From Frankia sp. R82 (GTDB lineage Bacteria; Actinomycetota; Actinomycetes; Frankiales; Frankiaceae), in NCBI RefSeq assembly GCF_023716925.1, contig NZ_JAMQQG010000045.1, forward strand, positions 18,138 to 82,137: a DNA stretch of 64,000 nucleotides, written 5' to 3'. Under the pieces are notes generated by a model. It did not search any database. It was not told where the DNA came from and saw only the letters and a program-made list of their open reading frames with translations. Below are positions 16,889 to 24,945 of this stretch, piece by piece; position 1 is the first letter of the stretch, and the number at the start of each line of letters is the position of its first letter. Made by a program: the position numbers and the translations under genes.

Positions 16889-18124
16889 CTAGGACCAGGA
16901 GATCGCGACAGCGCCATGCCGTTTCGGCACGATCCCCGTGGATGGCAGAGGCGTTCCAGCAGCCTTGGGTATGTACCGAATGCGAGCCGCGCCGGTACGC
17001 CGATGATCCCTCTCCCATCGGCGAAGCAGATCAACGTACTCATTGGCGACGCGCTCGGCATCGGGACCGTGAGCGAAGACGCCACTCTCGAATCCGCCAA
17101 TCTCGCCATTCGGACGCTTTGTCCGGTAGGCGAAACTGGCACCGCTGATCAGGATGGGAACACCTCTGCCGGCGGATGGGGCGAATTGGCCGTCCGCGAT
17201 GAGATTTTCATTCACGTGCAGCAACGCGACCCGGCGCATATTGGTGACGAGAAAGAGTTCGAGCTCGTCAGGGAGATCGAATGCTGCGCCAGACCAGCGC
17301 TCCAGCCGCGGGGAGTTCAGCGACTCCCGCAGTCCCTCGATATCGTAATCCGGCGGCGGCCCGTCGAGACGGAGCCCGACCTCTTCGGTCAGCTTGACGA
17401 TCGACTCGCGAGATGAACCGATTCCCTGCATGGGAACGAAACCACACAGACGGTAGCTGCGGCTCGTCAGACTCACCTTGCCGTCCGCATCGACCCGGTC
17501 GAACGCGACGGAGCGGGTCAGTCCTCTCATCCGCAGCGGCACAACGATCCTGCCCCGGTCCGATAGCTGCTCCAGCCAAGCCGGCGGAATGTCCCAGGCC
17601 CCAGCGGTAACGACGATCCGGTCATAAGGGGCTTTTTCGGGCACACCTGCCTCGGCGTCGGCCACCACCACGTCCACGCGGTCATAGCCGGCCGCATTCA
17701 GACAGGCACGGGCCCGCACCACAATCTCTTGATCGATATCGACCGATGTGACCGCCCCGCCGTCGCCGACGAGCTCCTGCATCAGCGCGGCATTATAACC
17801 ACCCGAGCCGATCTCAAGAACTCGCATGCCAGGTTCGAGCTCGGCCTGTTCCAGCATGACCGCCTGAATGTGCGTAGCAGAAAGGGAACTGATCGCTACG
17901 CCATCTCGGTCGCGCTTGACTACCACCGCATCGTTCGCGGCGTACGCCGCCTCCAGTGACTCCTCCGGAGCGAACAGGTGTCGGGGTACTCTCAAAATTG
18001 CCTTTGCAACAGCCCCCGTTATGATCGCGTCACCCGTTGCGCGAAGCTCATCCACCATACGAGCCCGCAGCAGGGCCGCGGCATCCTGGGTTCCTGAATC
18101 TCGAACTGGAATCATGCTGGACAC
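16889..18124 (-). CDS. FxLD-system methyltransferase (PIMT-like, LanS-type)
   Basis: The 411-aa protein has an N-terminal protein-L-isoaspartate methyltransferase-like domain: ITGAVAKAILRVPRHLFAP, ISSLSATHIQAVMLEQAEL, the SAM motif VLEIGSGG (102-109), VVVADAEAG, and DRIVVTAGAWDIPPAWLEQL. The C-terminal 200 residues are an extension typical of the methyltransferases linked to FxLD lanthipeptides. Related LanS enzymes methylate an Asp in the cyclised peptide, leading through succinimide to isoaspartate. It is the first gene of the operon (72 bp before the precursor). Substrate assignment to the DDG core site is inference. Confidence 0.88.
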   Translation of the reverse strand: MSSMIPVRDSGTQDAAALLRARMVDELRATGDAIITGAVAKAILRVPRHLFAPEESLEAAYAANDAVVVKRDRDGVAISSLSATHIQAVMLEQAELEPGMRVLEIGSGGYNAALMQELVGDGGAVTSVDIDQEIVVRARACLNAAGYDRVDVVVADAEAGVPEKAPYDRIVVTAGAWDIPPAWLEQLSDRGRIVVPLRMRGLTRSVAFDRVDADGKVSLTSRSYRLCGFVPMQGIGSSRESIVKLTEEVGLRLDGPPPDYDIEGLRESLNSPRLERWSGAAFDLPDELELFLVTNMRRVALLHVNENLIADGQFAPSAGRGVPILISGASFAYRTKRPNGEIGGFESGVFAHGPDAERVANEYVDLLRRWERDHRRTGAARIRYIPKAAGTPLPSTGIVPKRHGAVAISWS

Positions 18125-18351
18125 CTTAGCGAGTCGATGGAGAGGGTGGAGGTAGTGCCTTCCGTTCTACCGGCAGCTACGGATCATAGAGAGACGCCAT
18201 CAGAACTTCCTCTTTCCTTCCTCTGGCTCAATCCAAAGGATTTCGGTGACGGATACGTAGTCACAGCCCAGATCGTTCACCAGTCGCTTCACATGGGCCA
18301 TTTTCCCGGTCGCCGCTAGTCCCACGAAGGTGATCTTCTCCGACCCGCCCG

Positions 18352-18699
18352 CTACCCCGACCCCGTCTCGCCATGTGCATGCCCGGTCGCGATGAGTAGC
18401 GTTCCGCCCAGCAGTTGGATTTCCATCTCAATCGCTTTCCTGATCGCCGCCCACGTCGAAAGATGGTCGGAGGTAGGTACGATGACGCAACAACCCTCGC
18501 GGGCGCGAAGGCAATCAAGAAGTACGGACAATCCCGGCCGGATGAGCCTGCCCGGCGGCATATTGCGGTCAACATACACCTCGGCCAACGTATAGCTCTC
18601 GGCGTCAGCGAACACAGTGACCTGGCGATGCAGCTTTGAGATCTCCTGTTTGTCGTCGCCGGTCAGACTGAGATATCCATAGGCCCAGGTCCGCCCCAT
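18352..18699 (-). CDS. Resolvase-like N-terminal-domain protein without DNA-binding part
   Basis: The 115-aa product reads WAYGYLSLTGDDKQEISKL, then AESYTLAEVYVD..PPGR, then VLLDCLRAREGCCVIVPTSDHL, which follows the layout of serine resolvase catalytic domains (Y-x-R-x-S, helix, beta-strand, SxxDR/HL). The position of the catalytic Ser appears occupied by Thr or shifted, and the DNA-binding C-terminus is absent, so catalysis is unlikely. Its start (ATG 18699 after GGAGGGCCG) overlaps the end of the HTH gene by 37 bp, suggesting a coupled regulator pair. Confidence 0.65.
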   Translation of the reverse strand: MGRTWAYGYLSLTGDDKQEISKLHRQVTVFADAESYTLAEVYVDRNMPPGRLIRPGLSVLLDCLRAREGCCVIVPTSDHLSTWAAIRKAIEMEIQLLGGTLLIATGHAHGETGSG

Positions 18700-19421
18700 C
18701 GGCCCTCCAGAGATTTACCACAGAGGTGACTGAAACCGCGACAGTTCGGCAAAGATTCGCGAGTTGGAGTCGGCTGTTCCGAAGTGTTCTCGGCACCAGC
18801 AGCAGCGCTGCCTACAGGTCGTGGACTTTGACGGCAGCAGGCGGTCGGGCCGCGGTGCAGATGGAGAAGCACGCTCGTCACACGGGCTTTGGAAAGCTCC
18901 TCGACCAACAGGACAAGGTTCTTCTCCGGCGGCGGCAAAACCGATCGCATGTGGGGATGCGGAACGGCCGGCGTGCTGCCGGAATCTGCTTCCTCGCCCG
19001 TAGGTGGTCTGGCGACGGCTCTCATGCTGTCGATCAGCAGCAGGTCCAGTGGACGAATGTGTTCCCGGTCTTCTATGTCCAGGAGGCTATGGATGCCGGT
19101 TCCGTAAATCGCCGCCAGAATCGCGAGTCTCTGTGGCGTGGGGCGACCGCGGTTGGGGGATGGCCAATGCTCCATGTCGCAAAGACGCGGCGCACTCATA
19201 GGAGCTTTCCCGTGGGGATCGATATCGAGGTCCGCAGCAAGGGAATTCAGGCGATCAGCGGTCTGGTCCAGCGTCCAGCCGCGAGCCAGACGAAAGGCGG
19301 CGCGGGGTCGGTACCGATAGCGCCGGGCGAACTCGCCGGCAATTTCTGCGTGGGTCATCCCAGCGGCGTGCATGCGGTCGCGAAGGTCATCCTGCTCGGC
19401 TCGGAGGCTGCGCTTCCGCAT
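18663..19421 (-). CDS. HTH-type regulator, XRE-like
   Basis: The 252-aa protein begins with LRDRMHAAGMTHAEIAGEFARRYRYRPRAAFRLARGWTLDQTADRLN in segments typical of actinobacterial HTH proteins: a first helix-turn-helix (MTHAEIAGEFARRY), a second XRE-type unit (GWTLDQTADRLN), and MEHWPSPNRGRPTPQRLAILAAIYG, where a signature MxxWP..GxRP follows. The C-terminal third looks disordered. It is divergent from the NsdA-like gene and overlaps the resolvase-like gene. It may control the lanthipeptide operon, inferred from position. Confidence 0.75.
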   Translation of the reverse strand: MRKRSLRAEQDDLRDRMHAAGMTHAEIAGEFARRYRYRPRAAFRLARGWTLDQTADRLNSLAADLDIDPHGKAPMSAPRLCDMEHWPSPNRGRPTPQRLAILAAIYGTGIHSLLDIEDREHIRPLDLLLIDSMRAVARPPTGEEADSGSTPAVPHPHMRSVLPPPEKNLVLLVEELSKARVTSVLLHLHRGPTACCRQSPRPVGSAAAGAENTSEQPTPTRESLPNCRGFSHLCGKSLEGRWGGPGPMDISV

Positions 19422-19647
19422 GATGACGTCCTCGCCCTCTCCCGCTTCAGTGAATGGTCGGCCGATTGGATCTGCCCGGCCAAGTCCACTAAAACGCAGT
19501 CACCGTCGCTCTCGACAGGTCCGGGAGCCGGGATGTCAAGGGGATGATTGGTGGGATTGATCATTTACGGGCCGTAGGGGACCACTCACGGCGAGGTCAA
19601 GATCCATGCCATGATGGGCCGCTGACACGCCCCGGAGGAACGTGAAC

Positions 19648-20961
19648 ATGCCCGAACCGAACCACCTGTTCCGGGCGGCCCGCCTGCGCGCGGAGTCGCC
19701 TGAAGCGCCAGGCGAGCCGCTGGCTCGCCGAGAGCTGGCCGAGCTGGTCAATGTCTGGATCTACGACGCCACGGGCCGGGAGACGGCGATCGACGCGAAC
19801 TACGTCGGTAAGCTTGAGCGTGGCCTCATCCGCTGGCCGGATGCCCTCTACCGGCAGGCGTTCCATGCCACCCTCGCAACCAAGCATGATCGAGAACTTG
19901 GCTTCCGCCGGCCGCGTCGCACGGAGCGGAACAGTGAAGACGTGAACCGAAACGAGTTTCTACTCGCCATGGCCGGCGTGGGTGCTGTCGTCGCGACCGG
20001 CTCGTTCGCAGACCTGGCGATGGCCCGGGAGACAGAGTCCCCATCCGTCGTCGGACATTCCGAAATCGAAAAGCTGCGGATGGCTGCCACGCTCTTCGGC
20101 AACGTCGATCACACGTACGGTGGCGGATTCGTACGTGAGGCGGTCGCCGGTCAGCTCCGCTATGCCGTGAACCTGCTGAACGCGCGATGCCCGGAGCACC
20201 TTCGCAACGAGTTGTTCGTCGCGGTGGGATTTCTCGGCCATACGGCCGGATTTATGGCATTCGACGCCTACGTGCATGAGGACGCACGGCGAATGTTCTC
20301 GCTCGCTCTCGCATGTGCGGAGGAGGCGGGCGACTGGCATCTTCGAGCGAAAGCTCTGTCATCGATGGCACGGCAGGCTATCTGGCGGGGCGATTCCGAC
20401 ATGGGCCTGACATTGATCGACGTCGCGTTCATCCGTGGAGAGCGTCTGACGTCGACCGAACGCGCGATGCTCCTCGCAGCGAGGGCACGCGCACTGGCGA
20501 AGCTCGGCCGAGAGCAGGAGACGCTTCGAGCTGTAGGCCACGCCGATGAAGAGTTCGGACGTTCCGAGCCCGCGAACGATCCCGTGTGGATGGCCTACTA
20601 CGACCTAGCGCAACACGCCGGAGATACCGGCCATTCAATATTCGATCTAGCTATTCGGAATGACAAGCACGCCCCCGAGGCGGCGCGGCGGCTTGAGAGT
20701 GCCGTGGCCGGGCACAGCGCCACGTTTGCCCGGTCCAGGGCAATCAGCCAGACGAAGCTCGCATCGCTTCTGATGAGCACCGGTGACCCCAGCGAGGCGG
20801 CGGCTGTGGGTGCTGCGGCGCTTGCAGCCGCCGGAACAATAAATTCTCGCCGTGCAGCAGATGATATACGCGAGCTAGGGGTTTTTGCTGAGCATCATGA
20901 CATGGTCGACGAGGTGGCCGAACTACGACGCAAGATCGAGATGGCGGTCGGTGTGACATGA
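19648..20961 (+). CDS. NsdA-like HTH-TPR transcriptional regulator
   Basis: The 437-aa protein starts NHLFRAARLR..SPEAPGEPLARRELAELVNVWIYD, with DANYVGKLERGLIRWPD as the end of the DNA-binding region. A short hydrophobic linker (LLAMAGVGAVVATGSFA) follows, then about 300 residues of TPR-type helices (AEEAGDWHLRAKALSSMARQAIWRG, ARALAKLGREQETLRAV). This matches NsdA-type regulators, which control antibiotic production and differentiation in streptomycetes. GGAGGA eight bases upstream favours ATG 19648 over GTG 19642. The stop overlaps the phosphotransferase start (ATGA), so the two form an operon. Confidence 0.83.
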   Translation: MPEPNHLFRAARLRAESPEAPGEPLARRELAELVNVWIYDATGRETAIDANYVGKLERGLIRWPDALYRQAFHATLATKHDRELGFRRPRRTERNSEDVNRNEFLLAMAGVGAVVATGSFADLAMARETESPSVVGHSEIEKLRMAATLFGNVDHTYGGGFVREAVAGQLRYAVNLLNARCPEHLRNELFVAVGFLGHTAGFMAFDAYVHEDARRMFSLALACAEEAGDWHLRAKALSSMARQAIWRGDSDMGLTLIDVAFIRGERLTSTERAMLLAARARALAKLGREQETLRAVGHADEEFGRSEPANDPVWMAYYDLAQHAGDTGHSIFDLAIRNDKHAPEAARRLESAVAGHSATFARSRAISQTKLASLLMSTGDPSEAAAVGAAALAAAGTINSRRAADDIRELGVFAEHHDMVDEVAELRRKIEMAVGVT

Positions 20962-21869
20962 ATGCTCAGTCGCGTCCGCGCACGTCGGACTCGGGTATCC
21001 GTATCCTGTTGCAGGAAGCCTGCAAAGAAGTAGGTATTCCCGTGGTCGATGCCGAACTTCTACGGGAAGGTGAGAACACCATCTTCCGTTTACCGGGCCG
21101 GGTCGTGGTGCGGATCAGTCGGCGTGGCCAGGAAGCCGTAGCAAGGAAGGAGATCGCTGTCTCCCGGTGGCTTGAAGCGAACAACCTCTCTGCCGTTCGC
21201 GTGTTGCCCGAGGTCGGACGGCAACCGGTCATCGTGGAAGGGCGAGCCGTGACCTTCTGGCAAGAGCTTCCCGGTCACCGGCACGGGACGCCGGGCGAAG
21301 TGGCCAAAGCCTTGCATGCCTTGCACGCGCTCCCACCACCGAGACATTTTGAGCTGGGCCCCCTGTCTCCGATGGCACGTTTACGGGAGCGAATAGAGGC
21401 GGCAACAACACTCGACGCTTCTGATCGACAATGGCTGCGCAGCCAGGTGGATGCTCTGTCCGTTCGATACGACGGCCTAGCCGAGAATCTTTCCACCACT
21501 GTTGTGCACGGAGACGCATGGGGTGGAAACGTCGTTGTCACCGAGGACGGGGAGACTGTTCTCATTGACCTGGAGCGGTGCTCCGTTGGACCCCGCGAAT
21601 GGGATCTCGTCTCGACGGCGATCAAATACAGCTCGTTCGACTGGATTACAAGATCGGATTATGTCGAGTTTGTCGACGTCTATGGATACGATGTTGCGGC
21701 CTGGTCCGGTTTCGAGGTTCTTCGAGACATTCGGGAGCTGCGGATGGCCTGTTATGTGGCGCAACAGGCCGCCAGTCAGAACAAGTGGGCCGACGAAGCG
21801 AGGACACGGGTGCAATGTCTACGCGGCCTCTATGGGCCACGGCCGTGGCTCTGGAGACCTGCGCTCTAA
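20958..21869 (+). CDS. Aminoglycoside phosphotransferase (APH) family kinase
   Basis: The 303-aa protein has the small-molecule kinase fold of APH/choline kinases: GENTIFRLPGRVVVRISR (nucleotide-binding lobe with a charged residue in the VRISR strand), VTFWQELPGH, then the catalytic loop VVHGDAWGGNVVV and metal-binding VLIDLERCSVGPREWDL. The His-Gly-Asp...Asn and Asp-x-Glu spacing is intact. It is translationally coupled to the NsdA-like regulator. Such pairs recur in actinobacteria; the substrate is unknown and antibiotic resistance should not be assumed. Confidence 0.85.
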   Translation: MNAQSRPRTSDSGIRILLQEACKEVGIPVVDAELLREGENTIFRLPGRVVVRISRRGQEAVARKEIAVSRWLEANNLSAVRVLPEVGRQPVIVEGRAVTFWQELPGHRHGTPGEVAKALHALHALPPPRHFELGPLSPMARLRERIEAATTLDASDRQWLRSQVDALSVRYDGLAENLSTTVVHGDAWGGNVVVTEDGETVLIDLERCSVGPREWDLVSTAIKYSSFDWITRSDYVEFVDVYGYDVAAWSGFEVLRDIRELRMACYVAQQAASQNKWADEARTRVQCLRGLYGPRPWLWRPAL

Positions 21870-22076
21870 TGACCTGGCGCCGGTCGTCAGCATTGAATTT
21901 GCCGTCATCCTGTGATGGGAGTCAGCCTGTCCAGAGCTGTCGCAATTCGATCAAAGGGCGCCTCGCCTTGTCCGGGGGCACGGCCGCATGTGCATGCGGC
22001 CGGTCCGGTGGTGCACGCCATCATCCGGTCCTGTAATGCGTTCTGTTCGGCTCTCCTGCCGGCTCGTTCCTGGCGC

Positions 22077-22394
22077 TCATGGCCTCGGGTGGGTGTCACC
22101 GGTTTCTTCACGGCTGCTGGTGGTGGGGTGTTGTGGGTCGAGACCAAGGACGGCCGAGGCGGCGGAGTCGACCCGGTGGCGGGCGGTCGTGAGGTCGTCG
22201 GCGCCGGCCCGTGTGGCGTGGTCGTAGTGGTCGAGGGCGTCGCACAGCGCGACCCAGCGGCGCGACGACGGGTCGATCGGGGGAACGAACAGGGCGAGCA
22301 CCTGCGCGACCTGATCCGCGGGCGTTAGGTCACGCATCCTGGCCAGCAGCACCACGGAACGCAGGTGCTCGGGAACGACGTGGCCATCGATCAT
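22077..22394 (-). CDS. Small unknown protein in the WhiJ-like cluster
   Basis: The 105-aa frame from ATG 22394 (MIDGHVVPEHLRSVVLLARM) is compact and helical: ADQVAQVLALF, RRWVALCDALDHYDHATRAG and LTTARHRVDSAASAVLGLD. No family recognised. The ATG overlaps the stop of the ATPase gene upstream by four bases, which supports it as a real, coupled gene and part of the minus-strand group 22077-23388. Confidence 0.6.
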   Translation of the reverse strand: MIDGHVVPEHLRSVVLLARMRDLTPADQVAQVLALFVPPIDPSSRRWVALCDALDHYDHATRAGADDLTTARHRVDSAASAVLGLDPQHPTTSSREETGDTHPRP

Positions 22395-23035
22395 CGGTGT
22401 AGGGCTGTCGGTCGGGCTTCGGGGTGGCGGGAAGCGGTGTGGTGGCGGTCTCTCGTGCTGTGACCGGTGGGTGGTCGGTGCCAGTCGTCGAGGCCGCGTA
22501 GCCGGTCGAGGACGCGTTGCAGGAGCGCGGGGTCGTGGTCGAAGGTGACCGGGGTGGCGGGGGCCGGTGCGGGCTCGGGTGTGCGGGTCGGCAGGCTGGT
22601 GGTGTGGTCGGTGGGGATGCTCAGGTGGCTGGTGGCCGGGAGCTGCGCCCACACGACCTTGCCGCCGGTGCGCGGTAGGTACCAGGCCCATCGCAGGGTC
22701 AGCGCGTCCACGAGCACGAGCCCGCGTCCGCCTTCGGCGTCGGGATGCGGCGCGGACAGCGCCGGCGGGACCGTGCTGGCGTCCCACACCTCGACTGTCA
22801 GGACGGCATCGCAGGTGGTCAGCCGCAGGGCCACAATGTCGTCCAGGCGGCTGGCCTTCACCGCGTTGGACGTGATCTCGCAGGCGACGAGTTCGGCGAC
22901 CTCGACGGCGGCCGAGTCCACCGACCATGCGGTGAGCGTGCGCACCGTGTTCGAACGGGCGGCGGGAACGGCGGCGGCGTTCGACGGGAAGTGCACCACT
23001 GCCACCCGGATCACCGGCGGCAGGTCGTGGGTCAT
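22391..23035 (-). CDS. RsbW-like ATP-binding regulator
   Basis: The 214-aa protein reads as a GHKL ATPase of the anti-sigma/RsbW type: FPSNAAAVPAARSNTVRTLTAW, then VAELVACEITSNAVKAS with the N-box, VLTVEVWDASTVPP with the metal-binding Asp, and EGGRGLVLVDALTLRWAW with the glycine-rich lid. The last 70 residues are a Pro-rich tail. Such proteins are routinely encoded beside XRE-DUF5753/DUF397 pairs (WhiJ-like loci). Start 23035 (MTHDLPPVIRVAV) overlaps the stop of the upstream gene. Confidence 0.82.
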   Translation of the reverse strand: MTHDLPPVIRVAVVHFPSNAAAVPAARSNTVRTLTAWSVDSAAVEVAELVACEITSNAVKASRLDDIVALRLTTCDAVLTVEVWDASTVPPALSAPHPDAEGGRGLVLVDALTLRWAWYLPRTGGKVVWAQLPATSHLSIPTDHTTSLPTRTPEPAPAPATPVTFDHDPALLQRVLDRLRGLDDWHRPPTGHSTRDRHHTASRHPEARPTALHR

Positions 23036-23388
23036 GCCGGGTTCCCCTGAGTTGTCTGCGCGCGTGCGGGCGCAGGGTGGCCGATCACCGGGGTGTGCAC
23101 GCATGTCGGTGCCGTGCGGTGGGGGTGCTCGGCCAGGGTGGCGGTCGTGTCGAGTGGGGGCAGGTCGCAGCCGGGGAGGACGGCGAACTCGGCCCACGCG
23201 ACCAGCTCGCAGCGGGCGTGCGACAGGCGGCGGCTGACCTGCGCCACTCGGTCGTCCAGGGTCAGCGGAAGACGGGTGTGTGCCTGTCGCCTGCGCAGGT
23301 GCGCCCACCGGTGGGCGGTATCGAAGTCGCAGTACGCGCCGAGCGGTCGTCCGTCCGCGTCCCACACCACGAAGCGGTGTTCGTCCAT
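23032..23388 (-). CDS. Unknown 118-aa protein of the WhiJ-like cluster
   Basis: MDEHRFVVWDADGRPLGAYC begins a small soluble protein with FDTAHRWAHLRRRQ and DDRVAQVSRRLSHARCEL; the C-terminus is Pro/Thr-rich. Not assigned to a family. It overlaps the ATPase gene by four bases and is divergent from the XRE gene at 23596, so it is probably co-regulated with that locus. Confidence 0.6.
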   Translation of the reverse strand: MDEHRFVVWDADGRPLGAYCDFDTAHRWAHLRRRQAHTRLPLTLDDRVAQVSRRLSHARCELVAWAEFAVLPGCDLPPLDTTATLAEHPHRTAPTCVHTPVIGHPAPARAQTTQGNPA

Positions 23389-23595
23389 GGCCTCTGTTCC
23401 CTTCTGGTTGCCCACGGGAGGCCTCTCGCCGTGCCACCCGTCCCGCGCGGCGCCTCCGGTCACGGTCAGCTGCGCGGTACTGGCAGGATGCGCCTGCTGA
23501 TGTGGCATACGCAAGTACGTACGCGATTTGCGTTTGCCTGTGGAGGCCGGTCCCGGCGGTGGGCTGGCAGACTGCTACCAGGAGAGGGGAGGACG

Positions 23596-24465
23596 ATGGC
23601 GAGCACGCCAGGTCCCACGGTGCGGCGCCGACGTCTGGGCGCGGAGCTGCGCCGGCTGCGGGAGGCCAAGGAGCTGACCGTCGATCAGGCCGGGGAGCAC
23701 ATCCACCGCAGCGGGCCGACGATCAGCCGGATGGAGACCGGCCAGTTCCGGTTCATCGCGCGCAACGTCGCGGACCTGCTCGACCTCTACGACGTCACCG
23801 ACGCCGAGCAGCGACAGGCGTTGCTGGCGCTGGCGAAGGAGAGCCGCAAGCCCGCCTGGTGGCACTCCTACGGTGACCTCGTCCCGCGCTGGTTCCAGGT
23901 CTACATCGGCCTGGAAGCCGAAGCGTCCACGATCACGACCTTCGAAAGCCTGCTCGTGCCCGGCCTGCTCCAGACCGAGGACTACGCACGTGCCATCATC
24001 CGCGCGGCCTCCCCGGAACTACCCGCCCACGAGGTCGACCGGGCCGTGGAACTACGGATGAACCGCCAGAAGATCCTCACCGGAGATCAACCCGTCCAGC
24101 TCTGGGCGATCCTCGACGAAGCCGTGATCCGCCGCCACGTCGGAAGCCCCGAGATCATGACCAGGCAGCTCGACCGGCTGATCGAGGCGTCCGAGCAACC
24201 CGCAGTCACGATCCAGGTCGTGCCCTTCACCGCGGGCGCCCACGCCGGCATGATCTCAAGCTTCACCATCCTGGGCTTCCCGGACACCGGCGGAACACCC
24301 GAAACGGTCTACATCGAAGCCCCCACGGGCAGCCTCTACCTGGAGAAGCCGGTCGAGGTACGGCGCTACGAGGCGTGGATGAACCAACTCCGAAGCTCCG
24401 CCCCCGCCCCACCCGACGACTCCCTATCGATCATCAAAGCCGCACGGGAGGACATGCAGCGATGA
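23596..24465 (+). CDS. XRE-family regulator with DUF5753 domain
   Basis: The 289-aa protein has an N-terminal HTH (RRRLGAELRRLREAKELTVDQAGEHI..SGPTISRMETGQFRF, with the recognition helix at PTISRMETG) and a DUF5753 sensor domain from about residue 100 (WFQVYIGLEAEAS, ESLLVPGLLQTEDYARA, VELRMNRQKIL, AILDEAVIRRHVG, ITIQVVPF). Such regulators pair with a DUF397 protein, here encoded directly downstream with an ATGA overlap. GAGAGGGGAGG precedes the ATG. Confidence 0.92.
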   Translation: MASTPGPTVRRRRLGAELRRLREAKELTVDQAGEHIHRSGPTISRMETGQFRFIARNVADLLDLYDVTDAEQRQALLALAKESRKPAWWHSYGDLVPRWFQVYIGLEAEASTITTFESLLVPGLLQTEDYARAIIRAASPELPAHEVDRAVELRMNRQKILTGDQPVQLWAILDEAVIRRHVGSPEIMTRQLDRLIEASEQPAVTIQVVPFTAGAHAGMISSFTILGFPDTGGTPETVYIEAPTGSLYLEKPVEVRRYEAWMNQLRSSAPAPPDDSLSIIKAAREDMQR

Positions 24466-24674
24466 CCACACGCAGCCACGACACGCCGTTGCACTGGCGC
24501 AAGAGCAGCTACTCCGGCGGCACCGGCGGCAACTGCGTCGAGGTCGCCACACTCCCGGACGGCGGCCGAGCCGTCCGCGACTCCAAACAGCCCGACGGAC
24601 CGGTACTGAGCTTCACCCCCACCGAGTGGGCCGCGTTCGTGGCAGGTGCACGCGACGGTGAGTTCGACCGTTAG
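24462..24674 (+). CDS. DUF397 protein
   Basis: The 70-aa protein shows the family signature LHWRKSSYSGGTGGNCVEVA, then VRDSKQPDGPVLSFTPTEW and FVAGARDGEFD. DUF397 proteins are small partners, often antagonists, of the XRE-DUF5753 regulator encoded next to them. The start codon overlaps the XRE stop, which indicates co-translation. Confidence 0.93.
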   Translation: MTTRSHDTPLHWRKSSYSGGTGGNCVEVATLPDGGRAVRDSKQPDGPVLSFTPTEWAAFVAGARDGEFDR

Positions 24675-24677
24675 CCG

Positions 24678-24905
24678 ACCGGTGGATTCCTCGGTTGATC
24701 TAGCAATTTCCATGGTCAGGTAGGCCGGGTTCTGGGGAGAGCTTAGGCTTACCTGGGTAGGTACCAGCGACGCCACCTGCGCCGTGTCGGCGTAGACCTT
24801 GGCCTCGGTGCCGGTGCTGACCAGATCGGCGCCGGTGAGCCCGAACCTAGCGAGCGCCCGGATCTCCATCTCAGTGTCGATCATCGATGAGTCGCGTCGT
24901 TGCAT
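24678..24905 (-). pseudogene. Possible remnant of a kinase/phosphotransferase N-terminus
   Basis: From ATG 24905 the frame reads ALARFGLTGADLVSTGTEAKVYADTAQVASL, split here as RFGLTGADL and GTEAKVYA. It resembles the nucleotide-binding lobe of aminoglycoside-phosphotransferase-type kinases, then loses similarity and runs into the antisense of the DUF397 gene. GGGAGATCGGAC precedes the start. It may be a decayed gene; it could also be chance. Confidence 0.3.
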
Positions 24906-24945
24906 GTCCGATCTCCCTGATGCGTCCGGGGAGAGGCGTGGTGTC

